64,000 bases of DNA from positions 718,863 through 782,862 of the forward strand of contig NZ_LR732816.1 in the NCBI RefSeq assembly GCF_902506205.1, in the 5' to 3' direction. This DNA comes from Brevundimonas sp. G8 (GTDB lineage: Bacteria; Pseudomonadota; Alphaproteobacteria; Caulobacterales; Caulobacteraceae). A program made the position numbers and the translations under genes. Of the stretch, positions 25,559 through 34,695 are shown piece by piece (position 1 is the first letter of the stretch; each line of letters starts with the position of its first letter). The notes beneath the pieces are model-generated. The model did no database searches. It was given only the letters and a program-made list of their open reading frames with translations, and was not told where the DNA came from.

Positions 25559-26803
25559 CTATCGGGTGGCGGAAATCAGGTCGTCTTCGTGCGTCGTTTC
25601 GTCCAGCGCCAGCCTGAGCCGTTCCGCGACAAGCGCGCGCCGTTCGACCCCTTCGCCTGCAAGAACCGGCGCCAGAGCCCCGTCCCTGATCAACACAGGC
25701 CAGGCCCCGCGCGTCGCCGCCGGCAGGCGATTTATCTCGGTTCGGTCGGCATCCGACAGGCCCGCCAACCGCCCCCACGCCGCCACGACCGACCAGCCCG
25801 CCTGCTCGGTAAAAAAGGCGAACCGCCCGTCCCACACCGCCTCGACGCCGGGCGTCAGCACCAGCGGCGCTGTCCCCCGCCGCCCCAGTTCGCCAGCCTC
25901 GCGCATGACCCGCACCGCGTCGCCGGCCGCCTCGATCCGCGCGCCGCACAGGGTCGCGGCGAAATCCTCGCCCGCTTTCAGCCGCGCCGTCAGAGCCTGC
26001 AACCGCGCCCCACGCGGCGGCGTCGCCCCGCCGCCGACGCAGACCAGGGCCGCCGCCAGCGCCCGCGCCCCGATGTCGCGGGCCACGCTTGCCATCGCCT
26101 CGCCGTCCATCGCCGGACGCCCGCCCGCGCCGACCCGCACCGCATCCGGTGCCTCTGGAACCGCCCCCGCCAGCGCCTGCCGCGCACGGCTGCGGCCGAA
26201 CCTGGGATCGGCGTTGGCGGGATCCTCGATCCAGTCCGCCCCCTGCCCGGCCAGCCAAGCCCGCAAAACCGCCCGCCGCTCGCCCAGCAGGGGCCGCAAC
26301 AGCATCAGCCCGCGCCCCTGCGGCCAGGCCGGCGACGGCGACCATTCGCGCACCCGCCCCAGTGTCGAGCCTTCGCTTCGCATCAGATCGGCCTCGGCGA
26401 TGTCGTCGGCGGTATGGGCGAACAGGATGACCCGCGCCCCCGCCTCGCGCGCCGCGTCCGCGATCAGCGCATGCCGCGCCGCCCGCGCCGCCGCCGTCAG
26501 ACCGGTCTTCGGCTTGTCCCCATCCCAGCTCAGCCCACGCCAGTCCGCGCCCGCCGCCCGCGCGGCCTCGCCCGCGAAGGCCGTCCATCCGCCGCTGTCG
26601 GGGTTCAAACGGTGATCCACCGTCAGCGCTAGCATCGACCGTCCGCGCGCACGCGCCCAATCGGTCGCCAGTCGCAACAGGGCGACGGAATCCCCGCCTC
26701 CCGACAGGGCCAGCGCCACCGGCCGCCCCGTCTCTCGCGTCAGTCGCAAATCCAGCCGCGCGAACGCTCGCGCCGTCAGATCATCGTCGGGCGTCAGGCG
26801 CAC
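25559..26803 (-). CDS. tilS: tRNA(Ile)-lysidine synthetase TilS
   Basis: A 414-residue N-type PP-loop enzyme that converts C34 of the CAU-anticodon tRNA-Ile to lysidine so that it reads AUA. The PP-loop ALSGGGDSVALL is at about residues 29-40, with HTADDIAE near 130. The C-terminal part is less conserved, as usual. It overlaps the end of cpoB by 10 bp and precedes ftsH. Confidence 0.95.
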   Translation of the reverse strand: MRLTPDDDLTARAFARLDLRLTRETGRPVALALSGGGDSVALLRLATDWARARGRSMLALTVDHRLNPDSGGWTAFAGEAARAAGADWRGLSWDGDKPKTGLTAAARAARHALIADAAREAGARVILFAHTADDIAEADLMRSEGSTLGRVREWSPSPAWPQGRGLMLLRPLLGERRAVLRAWLAGQGADWIEDPANADPRFGRSRARQALAGAVPEAPDAVRVGAGGRPAMDGEAMASVARDIGARALAAALVCVGGGATPPRGARLQALTARLKAGEDFAATLCGARIEAAGDAVRVMREAGELGRRGTAPLVLTPGVEAVWDGRFAFFTEQAGWSVVAAWGRLAGLSDADRTEINRLPAATRGAWPVLIRDGALAPVLAGEGVERRALVAERLRLALDETTHEDDLISATR

Positions 26804-27639
26804 CCGCCCGTGGTCTTCAACTGGGCCGCCCGCGCCTTCTGCGGGTCAGAGGCGGCGGGCGCATAGCGGCGCGTGAACTCGCCCAGGGCGGCGCAGCCCT
26901 GCGGCTTCCTCTGTGTCGCGAACAGGGCGTCGGCCAGTTTCAGCGTCGTATCCGCCGCCCAGCCGATGCGCGGCCAGTCCTTCAGCGCGGCGGCGTAATA
27001 GGGCACCGCCCCCGCCTTGTCGTTGGCCGCGACCCGCAGGTCGCCCAGGCGCGAGTTCGCCTCGCGCGACTGCGGCGTATCGGGCCAGGCCGCGATCACC
27101 GTCTCCAGCGCCCGCTCGCCGCGCGGACGGTCGCTGGACAACAGCGCCACAGCCGCCGCCAGATCCCGCGTCGCATCCCCGGTCGGCGAGGTCGCCTCGA
27201 TCGGCGCATTCAGCTCGGCCGCCGTCTCCAGCTTCTGCAGACGGGTCTCGGCGTCTATCAGGCGGGTTTTCAGGGCCTGGTTATCGCGCGTGGCCTCGTC
27301 CAGTTGGAACGTCAGCCGCTCGTTGTCGCCGTTGATCCGGCGCACCGTGGCCTCCAGGTCGCCCAGCCGACGATCCATCAGGGCGAACTGCCCTTGCAGG
27401 GTCACCACCTCGGGGTCCGGCTCGACCAGAACGGGCTGACCGGCGGCGTTCCTCTGGGTCAAAGCACGTTCCAGCCGGCGCACATTGCGGTCCAGCTGGT
27501 CCAGGCGGCGATTGTCCCACTCGGTCCGCTCCATGATGTTGGGCTGGGCCTGTTGCGCGACGGCGCCGCCGCCGATCAGGACTACCCCGAGGGCGGCGGC
27601 GGCGAGAAGGTGAACACGAGAGATCGAGAGCTTGGTCAT
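26794..27639 (-). CDS. cpoB: Cell division coordinator CpoB (YbgF), TPR protein
   Basis: A 281-residue periplasmic protein: signal peptide (about residues 1-29, ending GAVAQQ), a coiled coil with heptad pattern (DNRRLDQLDRNVRRLERALTQ and LEATVRRINGDNERLTFQLDEATRDNQALKTRL), then TPR repeats (AAVALLSSDRPRGERALETVIAAWPDTPQSREANSRLG). CpoB links Tol-Pal with peptidoglycan synthesis during constriction. ATG 27639 was chosen at the signal peptide. It follows the DUF3667 gene and pal on the same strand. Confidence 0.93.
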   Translation of the reverse strand: MTKLSISRVHLLAAAALGVVLIGGGAVAQQAQPNIMERTEWDNRRLDQLDRNVRRLERALTQRNAAGQPVLVEPDPEVVTLQGQFALMDRRLGDLEATVRRINGDNERLTFQLDEATRDNQALKTRLIDAETRLQKLETAAELNAPIEATSPTGDATRDLAAAVALLSSDRPRGERALETVIAAWPDTPQSREANSRLGDLRVAANDKAGAVPYYAAALKDWPRIGWAADTTLKLADALFATQRKPQGCAALGEFTRRYAPAASDPQKARAAQLKTTGGCA

Positions 27640-27680
27640 ACTTCTAGCTTTCACCGATTTGGGGCCGCCGCAAGGCCGAG

Positions 27681-28823
27681 CTAATGCCCCAGGCCCAGAT
27701 AGACGATGGCCGTGACGAACAGGCCCACCACGATGTTGCAGAACATCAACAACGCCGTCGTCCGCCACAGCGCCGAGAACCAGGACAGCGAATAGGCGCC
27801 CTTCATCTGGGCGAACATATGCACCGGCACGGCCAGCACCCCAAGCGCGATGACGATCTGACCCAGCCACCCCGCCAGCGTCGCCGACAGCACCATCAAC
27901 ATCAGCAGCATGGCCATGAAGGTCAGCGAATACAGGACATAGACCCCGTGATCGTACAGGGTGAACCCGCGCTTCCACAGGAACAGCAGGGCCACGAACG
28001 GGATCGACAGCGGCACCAGCAGGAAGGCGAACTTGTACATTGTCTGCTGCAACTTGTAGAGCGCCAGGTCCGGGTTCTGCAGCTTCTTCAGCACCGTAGC
28101 GCCCACACCGTGGCCTTCCTTGTTCGCGTCCTGGCCCATGACCCTCAACTTGGTCTCACCGCTATCGCCGGTCGCCATGTCCTTGATGCTGGCCTGCCAG
28201 CTTCCGGGCTTCAGCCCATCGGCGCGGCCATTACGCTCTTCGGCCTCCAGCCGCGTCAGCGCCTCGCGCCGATCCTCGACCAGTTTCTGACCGGCGTTCA
28301 GCGCCATCTGCGTCGCTCCATCGGGCTGAGCGCCGCTGTCGGCGCGCACCTGGGCCAGGGCCGTTTCGGCCTCCGTCAGGTTTTCGCGCTGAGCGGCGAT
28401 CCGCTGCTGCATGTCCGCCCCCTCGCCGGTCTTGGATTCCGGGTGCGGCATGAAGCTGAGCGCGAAGAACATCACGAACAGGGTGAACAGGAAGATCGCC
28501 AGCGGCGAGACATAGCGCGACCGCTTGCCCTCGACCCATTCGCGCGTCAGCCGGCCGGGGTTCAGCCACAGCAGCGGCAGGGTGCGCCAGATGCGGGCGT
28601 CGAAATGCATGACCCCGTGCAACAGCTCTTCGCCCAGGTGCAGCAGGGTGCGGTGGACATGGGTCGGCTGGCCGCAGTTGGCGCAGAAATTGCCGCTGGT
28701 CGGGGCGCCACAGTCGGAACAGACGCCGTGGGCGTGGACCTCGCCCGCCTTGCCCGTCGGCTTCTCGATCGCGCCTGCGACCAGGCCGCCCGTGACGACG
28801 CCGCCCGCCCCTTCGATATCCAT
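27681..28823 (-). CDS. DUF3667 membrane protein with zinc ribbon
   Basis: A 380-residue protein. The N-terminus has a zinc ribbon with CSDCG and CANCGQP, then a DUF3667-like segment (GVMHFDARIWRTLPLLWLNPGRLTREWVEGKRSRYVSPL) leading into a first membrane helix; a coiled, charged loop (about residues 140-215) and several C-terminal membrane helices follow. DUF3667 function is unknown. ATG 28823 has a GGGGGA site upstream; a TTG 21 bp earlier is an alternative. Its place between pal and cpoB is unusual for the Tol-Pal cluster, though the terminator after pal separates them. Confidence 0.83.
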   Translation of the reverse strand: MDIEGAGGVVTGGLVAGAIEKPTGKAGEVHAHGVCSDCGAPTSGNFCANCGQPTHVHRTLLHLGEELLHGVMHFDARIWRTLPLLWLNPGRLTREWVEGKRSRYVSPLAIFLFTLFVMFFALSFMPHPESKTGEGADMQQRIAAQRENLTEAETALAQVRADSGAQPDGATQMALNAGQKLVEDRREALTRLEAEERNGRADGLKPGSWQASIKDMATGDSGETKLRVMGQDANKEGHGVGATVLKKLQNPDLALYKLQQTMYKFAFLLVPLSIPFVALLFLWKRGFTLYDHGVYVLYSLTFMAMLLMLMVLSATLAGWLGQIVIALGVLAVPVHMFAQMKGAYSLSWFSALWRTTALLMFCNIVVGLFVTAIVYLGLGH

Positions 28824-28890
28824 ATGGTCATCCCCCAACGCCAAGCGGTGTTCTTGCCGCCCGTCCGTCCTCAGGACAAGCGCCGAAACG

Positions 28891-28920
28891 AAAAGAGGCG
28901 CCGGCCTGCGCCGACGCCTC
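28891..28920 (-). terminator. Intrinsic terminator after pal
   Basis: GAGGCG (28895-28900) pairs with CGCCTC (28915-28920) through a GC-rich stem with a small interior mismatch, followed on the minus strand by TTTTCGTTT. It lies 28 bp beyond the pal stop and would end the tol-pal transcript before the DUF3667 gene. Confidence 0.82.
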
Positions 28921-28947
28921 TCTCGATATCAGCCGTTCAGCCGGTGT

Positions 28948-29511
28948 TTAGCGCGGTGCGCCCGACACGATGGCGGTGTGGGCGTTGCGGTTGCGCGCGA
29001 ACGAATCCTCGCTCGACCCTTCCGCGATCGGCCGCTCCTTGCCGAAGCTGATGGTGTCGATCCGGCCCGCCGGAATGCCGCGGTTGATCAGATAGGTGCG
29101 AACCGATTCAGCGCGGCGGGCGCCGAGCGCGAGGTTGTATTCGCGCGTGCCGCGTTCGTCGGCATTGCCTTCGATGCGGATCGTCACCGACGGATAGCGT
29201 TGCAGCCACTGCGCCTGGGCGTCCAAGCGCGGCATGGCCTCGGGACGGACCTCATAGGAATCGAGGTCGAAATAGATGCGGTCGCCGACGTTGACGACGA
29301 AGTCCTGTTCGGTGCCCGGCGCGGCCGAGCCCATGTTCCCGCCGGTGACGGGGCCGGTCGGGGCGGTCGGATAGGCCGGACCCGTCGGTTGCGTCGTGCC
29401 GTCGTTGGGACCGGGCACGCCGGTCTCGACGGGGGGCTTGCGGGTGCAGGCGGCCATGGCGGCGACGGCGCAGCCCACCATCGCCAGCTTCAGAATGCGG
29501 GAAGTCTTCAT
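28948..29511 (-). CDS. pal: Peptidoglycan-associated lipoprotein Pal
   Basis: A 187-residue outer-membrane lipoprotein. The lipobox AMAAC puts the lipidated cysteine at residue 22. A proline/glycine-rich linker precedes the OmpA-like peptidoglycan-binding domain (GDRIYFDLDSYEVRPEA; RIEGNADERGTREYNLALGARRAESV). It tethers the outer membrane to the wall and interacts with TolB during division. It follows tolB and ends with a terminator. Confidence 0.97.
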   Translation of the reverse strand: MKTSRILKLAMVGCAVAAMAACTRKPPVETGVPGPNDGTTQPTGPAYPTAPTGPVTGGNMGSAAPGTEQDFVVNVGDRIYFDLDSYEVRPEAMPRLDAQAQWLQRYPSVTIRIEGNADERGTREYNLALGARRAESVRTYLINRGIPAGRIDTISFGKERPIAEGSSEDSFARNRNAHTAIVSGAPR

Positions 29512-29655
29512 GGGGTCGTCTCCTGACGGTGTTTCTTATGCGAGGCGGCGGTCCTCAAGCTTGGCGTTACTGTCTGCCTTGGGCGATTTTTCGGCGCCAG
29601 AGGCGATAACGCACAGTTGAGCTTTAAGGCTCCGACGTGATCGGGATGGGGCGGC

Positions 29656-31038
29656 TCAGGCCGGGCAGCTTTCGGCGCCCTGGCCGAACCCGAGATTGGT
29701 CGGCGGGCGGTCCAGCAGCGGCGACCAGGCGGGGTCAGTGCCGCGCCCGTTATAGCCAGCCTGCGACACCACCCGACCCGACAGGTCCACGGTCCACAGA
29801 CGGGTATCGCCGCCGCGCGTCTGGCGCGCGAACATCACGTATCGACCGTTCGGCGCCCAGTTCGGGCCTTCCTCGAAATAGCTGGACGACAGGATGCGCT
29901 CGCCCGAACCGTCGGCGTTCATCACGCCGGTCGAGAACTGGCCGCCACCCTGTTTGGTGAAGGCGATCAGATTGCCGGTCGGGCTCCACGACGGCGCCGT
30001 ATACAGGCCGCCCCCGCGCGAGATCGGCCGCTGGCCCGATCCGTCCGCGCGCATGACATACAGGCGCGCCGACCCCGAACGGTCCGAGGTGAAGACGATC
30101 TGGCTGCCGTCCGGGCTGAACGAGGGCGAGGTGTCGATGCCTGGATCGTTGGTCAGGCGCGTGATCTGACGGCTTCTCAGGTCCATCACATAGACGTCGG
30201 TATTGCCGCCCCGGATGATCGAAAACGCGATCTTGTTGCCGTCGTTGGAGAAGCGCGGCGCCAGCACCTGACCGTCGAACTCGCCCAGGCTCTCGCGCCG
30301 GCCAGTCGTCAGATTGTACAGGTAGATGCGGCTGTAATCCTTGCCCAGCGCCACATAGGTGATCTCGTCCGGCTGCGACAAGGAAAAGCGCGGCGACATG
30401 ATCACCTCGTCGCCCTGCGTCAGATAGGTCGGGTTGAACCCGTCCTGATCGGCGATGGTCAGGCGGTTGATCCGGTTCAGCTGCGTGCCCTCTTCGGACA
30501 CGAAGATCACACGGGAATCGAAGAAGCCGCTCTCGCCCGTCATCCGCTGATAGATGACGTCGGAAATCTTGTGCGCGATCCGGCGCCATTGTTCCTGGGT
30601 CGCGGTGAACTGATAGCTGACCAGCTGGCACTGGCGATACGGATCATACAGGCGGAAACCCACGTCCAGCCGCCCGTCGCCCCGCGTCGTCACCCCGCCG
30701 TACAGCACCGCCTGCGCCCCGATCTGGGTCCACTGCGGAAAGTTCGGCGCATTGGCCAGCGTCAGGCCGGTCTCGATGAAGCTGGACGGATTCAACGGCT
30801 CGAAGAACCCCGACCGTTTCAGATTGCTGCTGACCACGCTGGAAATGTCCGACCCGTGCGTCCCCGCAAACGGCACGACCGCGATCTGAAGCGGCCGCAG
30901 CACGCCCTGATCGACCACGACATCCTGGGTCTGGCCCGAGGCGGCAGGCATCGCCGCCTGCGCCTGGACGGAGCTTTGCACCAGAGCGCCGGCCGTCACG
31001 ATGACGGCGGCGGAGGCCATAAGAAGGTTCAGTCGCAT
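29656..31038 (-). CDS. tolB: Tol-Pal system protein TolB
   Basis: A 460-residue periplasmic protein: signal peptide (about residues 1-29), an N-terminal D1 domain (LQIAVVPFAGTHGSDISSVVSSNLKRSGFF) and a six-bladed beta-propeller with WD40-like repeats (SPSFSPDGSQIVFTSDRSGSARLYVMRADGSG). It binds Pal and receives signals from TolA. It lies between tolA and pal on the minus strand. Confidence 0.97.
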   Translation of the reverse strand: MRLNLLMASAAVIVTAGALVQSSVQAQAAMPAASGQTQDVVVDQGVLRPLQIAVVPFAGTHGSDISSVVSSNLKRSGFFEPLNPSSFIETGLTLANAPNFPQWTQIGAQAVLYGGVTTRGDGRLDVGFRLYDPYRQCQLVSYQFTATQEQWRRIAHKISDVIYQRMTGESGFFDSRVIFVSEEGTQLNRINRLTIADQDGFNPTYLTQGDEVIMSPRFSLSQPDEITYVALGKDYSRIYLYNLTTGRRESLGEFDGQVLAPRFSNDGNKIAFSIIRGGNTDVYVMDLRSRQITRLTNDPGIDTSPSFSPDGSQIVFTSDRSGSARLYVMRADGSGQRPISRGGGLYTAPSWSPTGNLIAFTKQGGGQFSTGVMNADGSGERILSSSYFEEGPNWAPNGRYVMFARQTRGGDTRLWTVDLSGRVVSQAGYNGRGTDPAWSPLLDRPPTNLGFGQGAESCPA

Positions 31039-31143
31039 GCTTGTTTCCCTCGGTAGTCCAGAGACACGTTCGACCCTTATCGGCAGGTCGTATCGGTTTC
31101 GCCACGCTTCATGGCGATTGGGGCTTATTTTCGGACCGACGCC

Positions 31144-32025
31144 CTAGCGATTTCCGCATTGGCGCGCAGTTTCGAAGCGGAACGGCACTTCCTGAGCCTG
31201 GAAGCCTGCCGGTACATTGAAGGGGGCGGTGGCGCGAAGCGCGCGCAACATGGCGTCGGACGCGGCCCTGCCGGTCGCATCGCTGCGCGGCTGTTCCAGC
31301 CGGGGCGTGCCGACGATCTGACCGTCGGCGGTCAGCCGCACCGTCACGCGGATCACCAACGAATCCATGCCCGGCAGGTCGCAGTTCAGGTTCCAGTTCG
31401 GCGTGACCTGGGCGCCCAGGGCGGCCAGTTGCGGACCTGTCGCTCGGCCGGCCGTTCCCGCGCCCGTCTGCCCCGTCGCCGGTCGTCCGCGATTGTTCGT
31501 CGGGCGCGTGGGCCCGGCCAAGGCGTCCAAATCCAGGCTCGGCTCGGGGCGTTGCGGCGCCGGGCGGGCGGGCGCAGGCGTCGCCGGGCGCGGATTGGTC
31601 GGGGCCTTGGTCGGCGGCGTGGGCGTAGGCGGCTGGGGCCGAGGGGGCGTCGGACGCGGCGGGGTCGGACGCGGCGTGGGCGTCGGTGTCGGGGTAGGCG
31701 TCGGCGCGGGACGCGGAGGCGTGGGTCGAGGGGGCGTCGGCGTGGGACGCGGCGCAGGCTGAGGCGGCGTCGGCTGGGGTGTGGGCGGCACGGGATCGGG
31801 CTGCTGCACCGGCGCGGTCGCGGCGTCGTCGGGCGAGGGTTCGGGCTGCGGATTGTCGGCGGGCGCCGCCTGGATCACCTCTTCCGAGACGATGGTCACC
31901 GGCACCGAGGCGACCAGCGGCGTCTCCTCCTCGTCCACCTTGTGCGAGAACGTCACGAAGGCGAGCGCGATCACCCCGGCGTGCAGGGCGAGGGATCCGA
32001 GGATCGCGGGGCTCGGACGACGCAA
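31144..32025 (-). CDS. tolA: TolA/TonB-like energy transducer
   Basis: A 293-residue protein with one N-terminal membrane anchor (ILGSLALHAGVIALAFVTF), a long Pro-Thr-rich periplasmic linker (about residues 60-150, many PTP and RPTPP units) and a C-terminal TonB/TolA-like domain (NWNLNCDLPGMDSLVIRVTVRLTADGQIVGTP). It would transmit the TolQR motor force to TolB/Pal. The linker is proline-rich like TonB rather than the alanine-lysine helix of enteric TolA, but the context between tolR and tolB supports TolA. Confidence 0.9.
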   Translation of the reverse strand: MRRPSPAILGSLALHAGVIALAFVTFSHKVDEEETPLVASVPVTIVSEEVIQAAPADNPQPEPSPDDAATAPVQQPDPVPPTPQPTPPQPAPRPTPTPPRPTPPRPAPTPTPTPTPTPRPTPPRPTPPRPQPPTPTPPTKAPTNPRPATPAPARPAPQRPEPSLDLDALAGPTRPTNNRGRPATGQTGAGTAGRATGPQLAALGAQVTPNWNLNCDLPGMDSLVIRVTVRLTADGQIVGTPRLEQPRSDATGRAASDAMLRALRATAPFNVPAGFQAQEVPFRFETARQCGNR

Positions 32026-32030
32026 GGGGC

Positions 32031-32486
32031 TCAGGCCTCCGGCGCCGTGTCGGTGATCAGGTTCAGCTTGGTGAAGCCGGACGCGCTCAGCCGCGCCATC
32101 ACACGCGCCACCGCCTGATAGGGCGCGCGCCCGTCTGCCCGCACGAACACCGGCCGCTCCGACGCCTTGTCCGCGCCGCCGGCCTCGGTCTGCAAGCGCG
32201 CCGACAACTCGTCGAAGGCGGTTTCGCTGTCGCCGACGAAGATGGCGCCCTGCTGGTCGATGCTGACCGACAGGGGTTCCGACTTGATCTCGACCGCACT
32301 GGCCTCGGTCTTGGGCAGTTCCACCGGCACCCCGACGGTCAGCAGGGGCGCCGAGATCATGAAGATGATCAGCAGCACCAGCATCACGTCCACCAGGGGC
32401 GTGACGTTGATCTCGGTCAGAGGCCCTTTACGCCCCCGCCGTCCGCGACGCCCGCCGCCGCCGCTCGAACCACCGCCCAGGGCCAT
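32031..32486 (-). CDS. tolR: Tol-Pal motor subunit TolR
   Basis: A 151-residue ExbD/TolR-family protein. A basic cytoplasmic start (GGGGRRGRRGRKGPLTEINVTPLVDVML) leads into one membrane helix (LVDVMLVLLIIFMISAPLL) holding the conserved proton-path aspartate (D in PLVDVML), then a periplasmic domain. It pairs with TolQ to use the proton gradient. It starts 3 bp after tolQ ends. Confidence 0.96.
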   Translation of the reverse strand: MALGGGSSGGGGRRGRRGRKGPLTEINVTPLVDVMLVLLIIFMISAPLLTVGVPVELPKTEASAVEIKSEPLSVSIDQQGAIFVGDSETAFDELSARLQTEAGGADKASERPVFVRADGRAPYQAVARVMARLSASGFTKLNLITDTAPEA

Positions 32487-32489
32487 GGC

Positions 32490-33242
32490 TCAGCCGCCCC
32501 GCTTCAGGCTGAGATCGCTGGACGCCACGGGCGGAGGCGGCGGGGCCGAGGGGCTGCCCAGACGGCGCGCCACGGCGGCCTGCAGGTCGTCGGCGAACGC
32601 CTCCAGCCGGTTCGAGAACTTGCCCGCGTCGATCGAGAACTTGTTGTAGGCGATATAGGCCGGGATGGCCGCCGCCAGGCCGATGGCCGTGGCGAACAAA
32701 GCTTCCGCAATGGCCGGCGCCACGGTCGTCAGATTGGTGTTGCCCGCCGCCGCGATACGGCCGAACGCATTCATGATGCCCCACACCGTGCCGAACAGGC
32801 CGATGAAGGGCGAGGCCGTCGCCACGACCGACAGTACGCCCAGACCGTTCTCGATCCGCTGGCTCTCGCGCGTGATCAGGCTGTTCATCGCCCGGTCGAT
32901 GCGCGTCATCAGCAGGTCGCCCTGGTGTTCGTTCAGCGCCCCGCGCTGACGCGCCTCGCGCCAGTCCGACAGGGCGATCACCAGCATGCGTGGCAGGGCG
33001 TGGTCCGGCGCCGGCCCGGCCTGGGCCGCCACGTCCTCCAGGGACCGGCCCGACTGGACCGCCTTTTCGAAGTCGTCGGCCTGTCTGTTCAGCGCCGTGA
33101 ACCGCACCGCCTTGTCGATGATGATGGTCCACGACCATATCGAGGCCGCCGCCAGCCCGATCATCACCGTCTTCACCACCCAGTCGGCGGTCATGAACAG
33201 CTCGACGGGGTTCATCATCGAGGCGTCGACGGGCATTGTCAT
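32490..33242 (-). CDS. tolQ: Tol-Pal motor subunit TolQ
   Basis: A 250-residue MotA/TolQ/ExbB-family membrane protein with three helices. Conserved parts are the GLGVLSVVATASPFIGLFGTVWGIMNAF segment and AIAEALFATAIGLAAAIPAYIAYNKF. It forms the pentameric stator of the Tol motor with TolR. A TTAA-N7-TTAT sequence at 33371-33385 lies about 130 bp upstream and could be a CtrA-type site. Confidence 0.96.
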   Translation of the reverse strand: MTMPVDASMMNPVELFMTADWVVKTVMIGLAAASIWSWTIIIDKAVRFTALNRQADDFEKAVQSGRSLEDVAAQAGPAPDHALPRMLVIALSDWREARQRGALNEHQGDLLMTRIDRAMNSLITRESQRIENGLGVLSVVATASPFIGLFGTVWGIMNAFGRIAAAGNTNLTTVAPAIAEALFATAIGLAAAIPAYIAYNKFSIDAGKFSNRLEAFADDLQAAVARRLGSPSAPPPPPVASSDLSLKRGG

Positions 33243-33370
33243 TCAGGCGCTCCGGGCGGAATCGAGTGGGTTCACGTCCTCTTCGACCCAGCGGACGTGA
33301 CCATTGTGTGGCGTCCGGCCCGTTTAGCTCCGACCCGACCGCCCGTCATCTGACAGGCGCGTCATAAGGG

Positions 33371-33385
33371 TTAACAGGAGGTTAT
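33371..33385. promoter_or_regulatory. CtrA-like box upstream of tolQ
   Basis: TTAA-CAGGAGG-TTAT matches seven of eight positions of TTAA-N7-TTAA. It lies in the tolQ upstream gap and touches the stop codon of the preceding gene. Tol-Pal is needed at division, so timing control would make sense; this is pattern-based only. Confidence 0.3.
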
Positions 33386-33813
33386 TCCGCGCCCGATCTG
33401 CGGCTCGGATCGACCGCGACCGCCACAGGCGCCCCGACGCTGATGATCACGCCCTCGTGGCCTTCCTTGGCGATGGAATAGGTGGCGGCGTCGCGCAGAA
33501 GCTGCTCTTCGCACAGACGATCTCCGGGGCGGCCCAGTTCGGCGCAGCCGCGTTTGGCCGCATCGGTCCAGCCCAGCACCCGGCGCGTCGCCGCCTCGGC
33601 CCGTTTGATCGCCGCCTCGTCTTCAGCGGCCGCTTGCGCGATCAGGGCCTGACGCGCGCCCTGCTGGTATTGCAGCTCGGCCTGGCCCGCCATCTTGCGT
33701 TCCCAGACCTTGTAATAGGGACAGCCCACCAGCCCGCCGCCGACCAGCAGCAGGAACAGCAGGACCGTGACGATCACCGCGCTGGTGGACATCTTGTAGG
33801 TTTCTGTGGCCAT
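33382..33813 (-). CDS. Small membrane-anchored protein of unknown function
   Basis: A 143-residue protein with one N-terminal membrane helix (about residues 9-31, AVIVTVLLFLLLVGGGLVGCPYY) and a hydrophilic helical remainder rich in Ala, Glu and Arg (QGARQALIAQAAAEDEAAIKRAEAATRRVLG). Four cysteines are scattered. I do not recognise the family. ATG 33813 is preceded by GGGAGA; an upstream in-frame ATG adds seven residues. It lies between ybgC and tolQ on the same strand, a position in which a Tol-Pal accessory would be expected, but that is only positional evidence. Confidence 0.7.
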   Translation of the reverse strand: MATETYKMSTSAVIVTVLLFLLLVGGGLVGCPYYKVWERKMAGQAELQYQQGARQALIAQAAAEDEAAIKRAEAATRRVLGWTDAAKRGCAELGRPGDRLCEEQLLRDAATYSIAKEGHEGVIISVGAPVAVAVDPSRRSGAE

Positions 33814-33840
33814 GACGTTTCTCCCCGCGTTCACGCGATC

Positions 33841-34302
33841 CTAATCGGCGGCCTGGCTCGCCGCCAGCCACGGGGTCACCTTCTCGACCAGCCCCTTCGA
33901 AGGTCGCCGTGGCCGGCCGTCCAGATGAATGCACACCGCCGTCACCTCGGCGCGGCACAGCACCTCGCCCGCCCGCTCCACGCTCTGGCGGATGATCAGC
34001 CGCACCCCCTTCACGCTTTCGTAGATCGTGCGCACCACCAGGGCGTCGTCGATCCGCGCGGGCTTCAGGTATTTGATGTTCATCTCCGACACGACGAAGG
34101 CCAGCGGCTCGGCCTCTTCCAGCAGGTCGGCATGCCCCACCCCGATGGCGCGGAGGAAGTCGGACCGCCCCCGCTCGAAATAGCGCACATAGTTGGCGTG
34201 ATAGACCAGGCCGGTGAAATCGGTGTCCTCGTAATAGACGCGCACCGGCAACAGGTGGTCGCGCCCCTCGAAACGGCCGGCGGTGGGTTGGTCGATGCTC
34301 AT
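33841..34302 (-). CDS. ybgC: Tol-Pal associated acyl-CoA thioesterase YbgC
   Basis: A 153-residue hotdog-fold thioesterase. The 4HBT active-site region VRVYYEDTDFTGLVYHANYVRYFERGRSDFLR (about residues 21-52) with the catalytic aspartate is typical of YbgC. It acts on acyl-CoA or acyl-ACP and is usually the first gene of the tol-pal cluster, as here. Confidence 0.94.
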   Translation of the reverse strand: MSIDQPTAGRFEGRDHLLPVRVYYEDTDFTGLVYHANYVRYFERGRSDFLRAIGVGHADLLEEAEPLAFVVSEMNIKYLKPARIDDALVVRTIYESVKGVRLIIRQSVERAGEVLCRAEVTAVCIHLDGRPRRPSKGLVEKVTPWLAASQAAD

Positions 34303-34311
34303 GGCCTCAGT

Positions 34312-34695
34312 CTAGCGCACAGGAGACGGCTTGGGCCGCTCCAAAAAGCCGGGGCAATAGCGCTGACGCATCTCGCGAAACTCGGTCGGCAGGGGATCGT
34401 CGCTGAACAGGATGCGGTTGGGGATCGACACGAAGCCCACCGCCGGCCCGCCTGCGACCCGCCCCATATAGCCGCACACCGCCCGCCTCTGTCCTGCCTC
34501 AGCATAGCGCAGCTCGGCGCCGGCGCCCGCCTGGATGCGGATCTGGCGCGTAACCCGCGTCGAGGCCGGCTCGGGCGAGGGCGTGTTCGCCGGCCGCATC
34601 GCGAGCCACGCCCCAATGGCGCAAAGGGCCAGCACGACCGCCGCCGCGATCATCGTCCACCGCTGTCGCGGGCTGCGATGCGGCATCATCCTCAT
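34312..34695 (-). CDS. Single-pass membrane protein of unknown function
   Basis: A 127-residue protein with a basic N-terminus, one membrane helix (WTMIAAAVVLALCAIGAWLAM, about residues 13-33) and a periplasmic-looking C-terminal part with three further cysteines including VCGYMGRV and RYCPGF. No family recognised. Its ATG overlaps the stop of the upstream hydrolase gene (ATGA), so it is co-translated with it, and it ends 9 bp before ybgC. Confidence 0.7.
   Translation of the reverse strand: MRMMPHRSPRQRWTMIAAAVVLALCAIGAWLAMRPANTPSPEPASTRVTRQIRIQAGAGAELRYAEAGQRRAVCGYMGRVAGGPAVGFVSIPNRILFSDDPLPTEFREMRQRYCPGFLERPKPSPVR

Noticed and set aside
31600..31790. Tandem repeat DNA
   Set aside because: It is the Pro-Thr-rich linker of the TolA-like gene, an ordinary low-complexity coding stretch.
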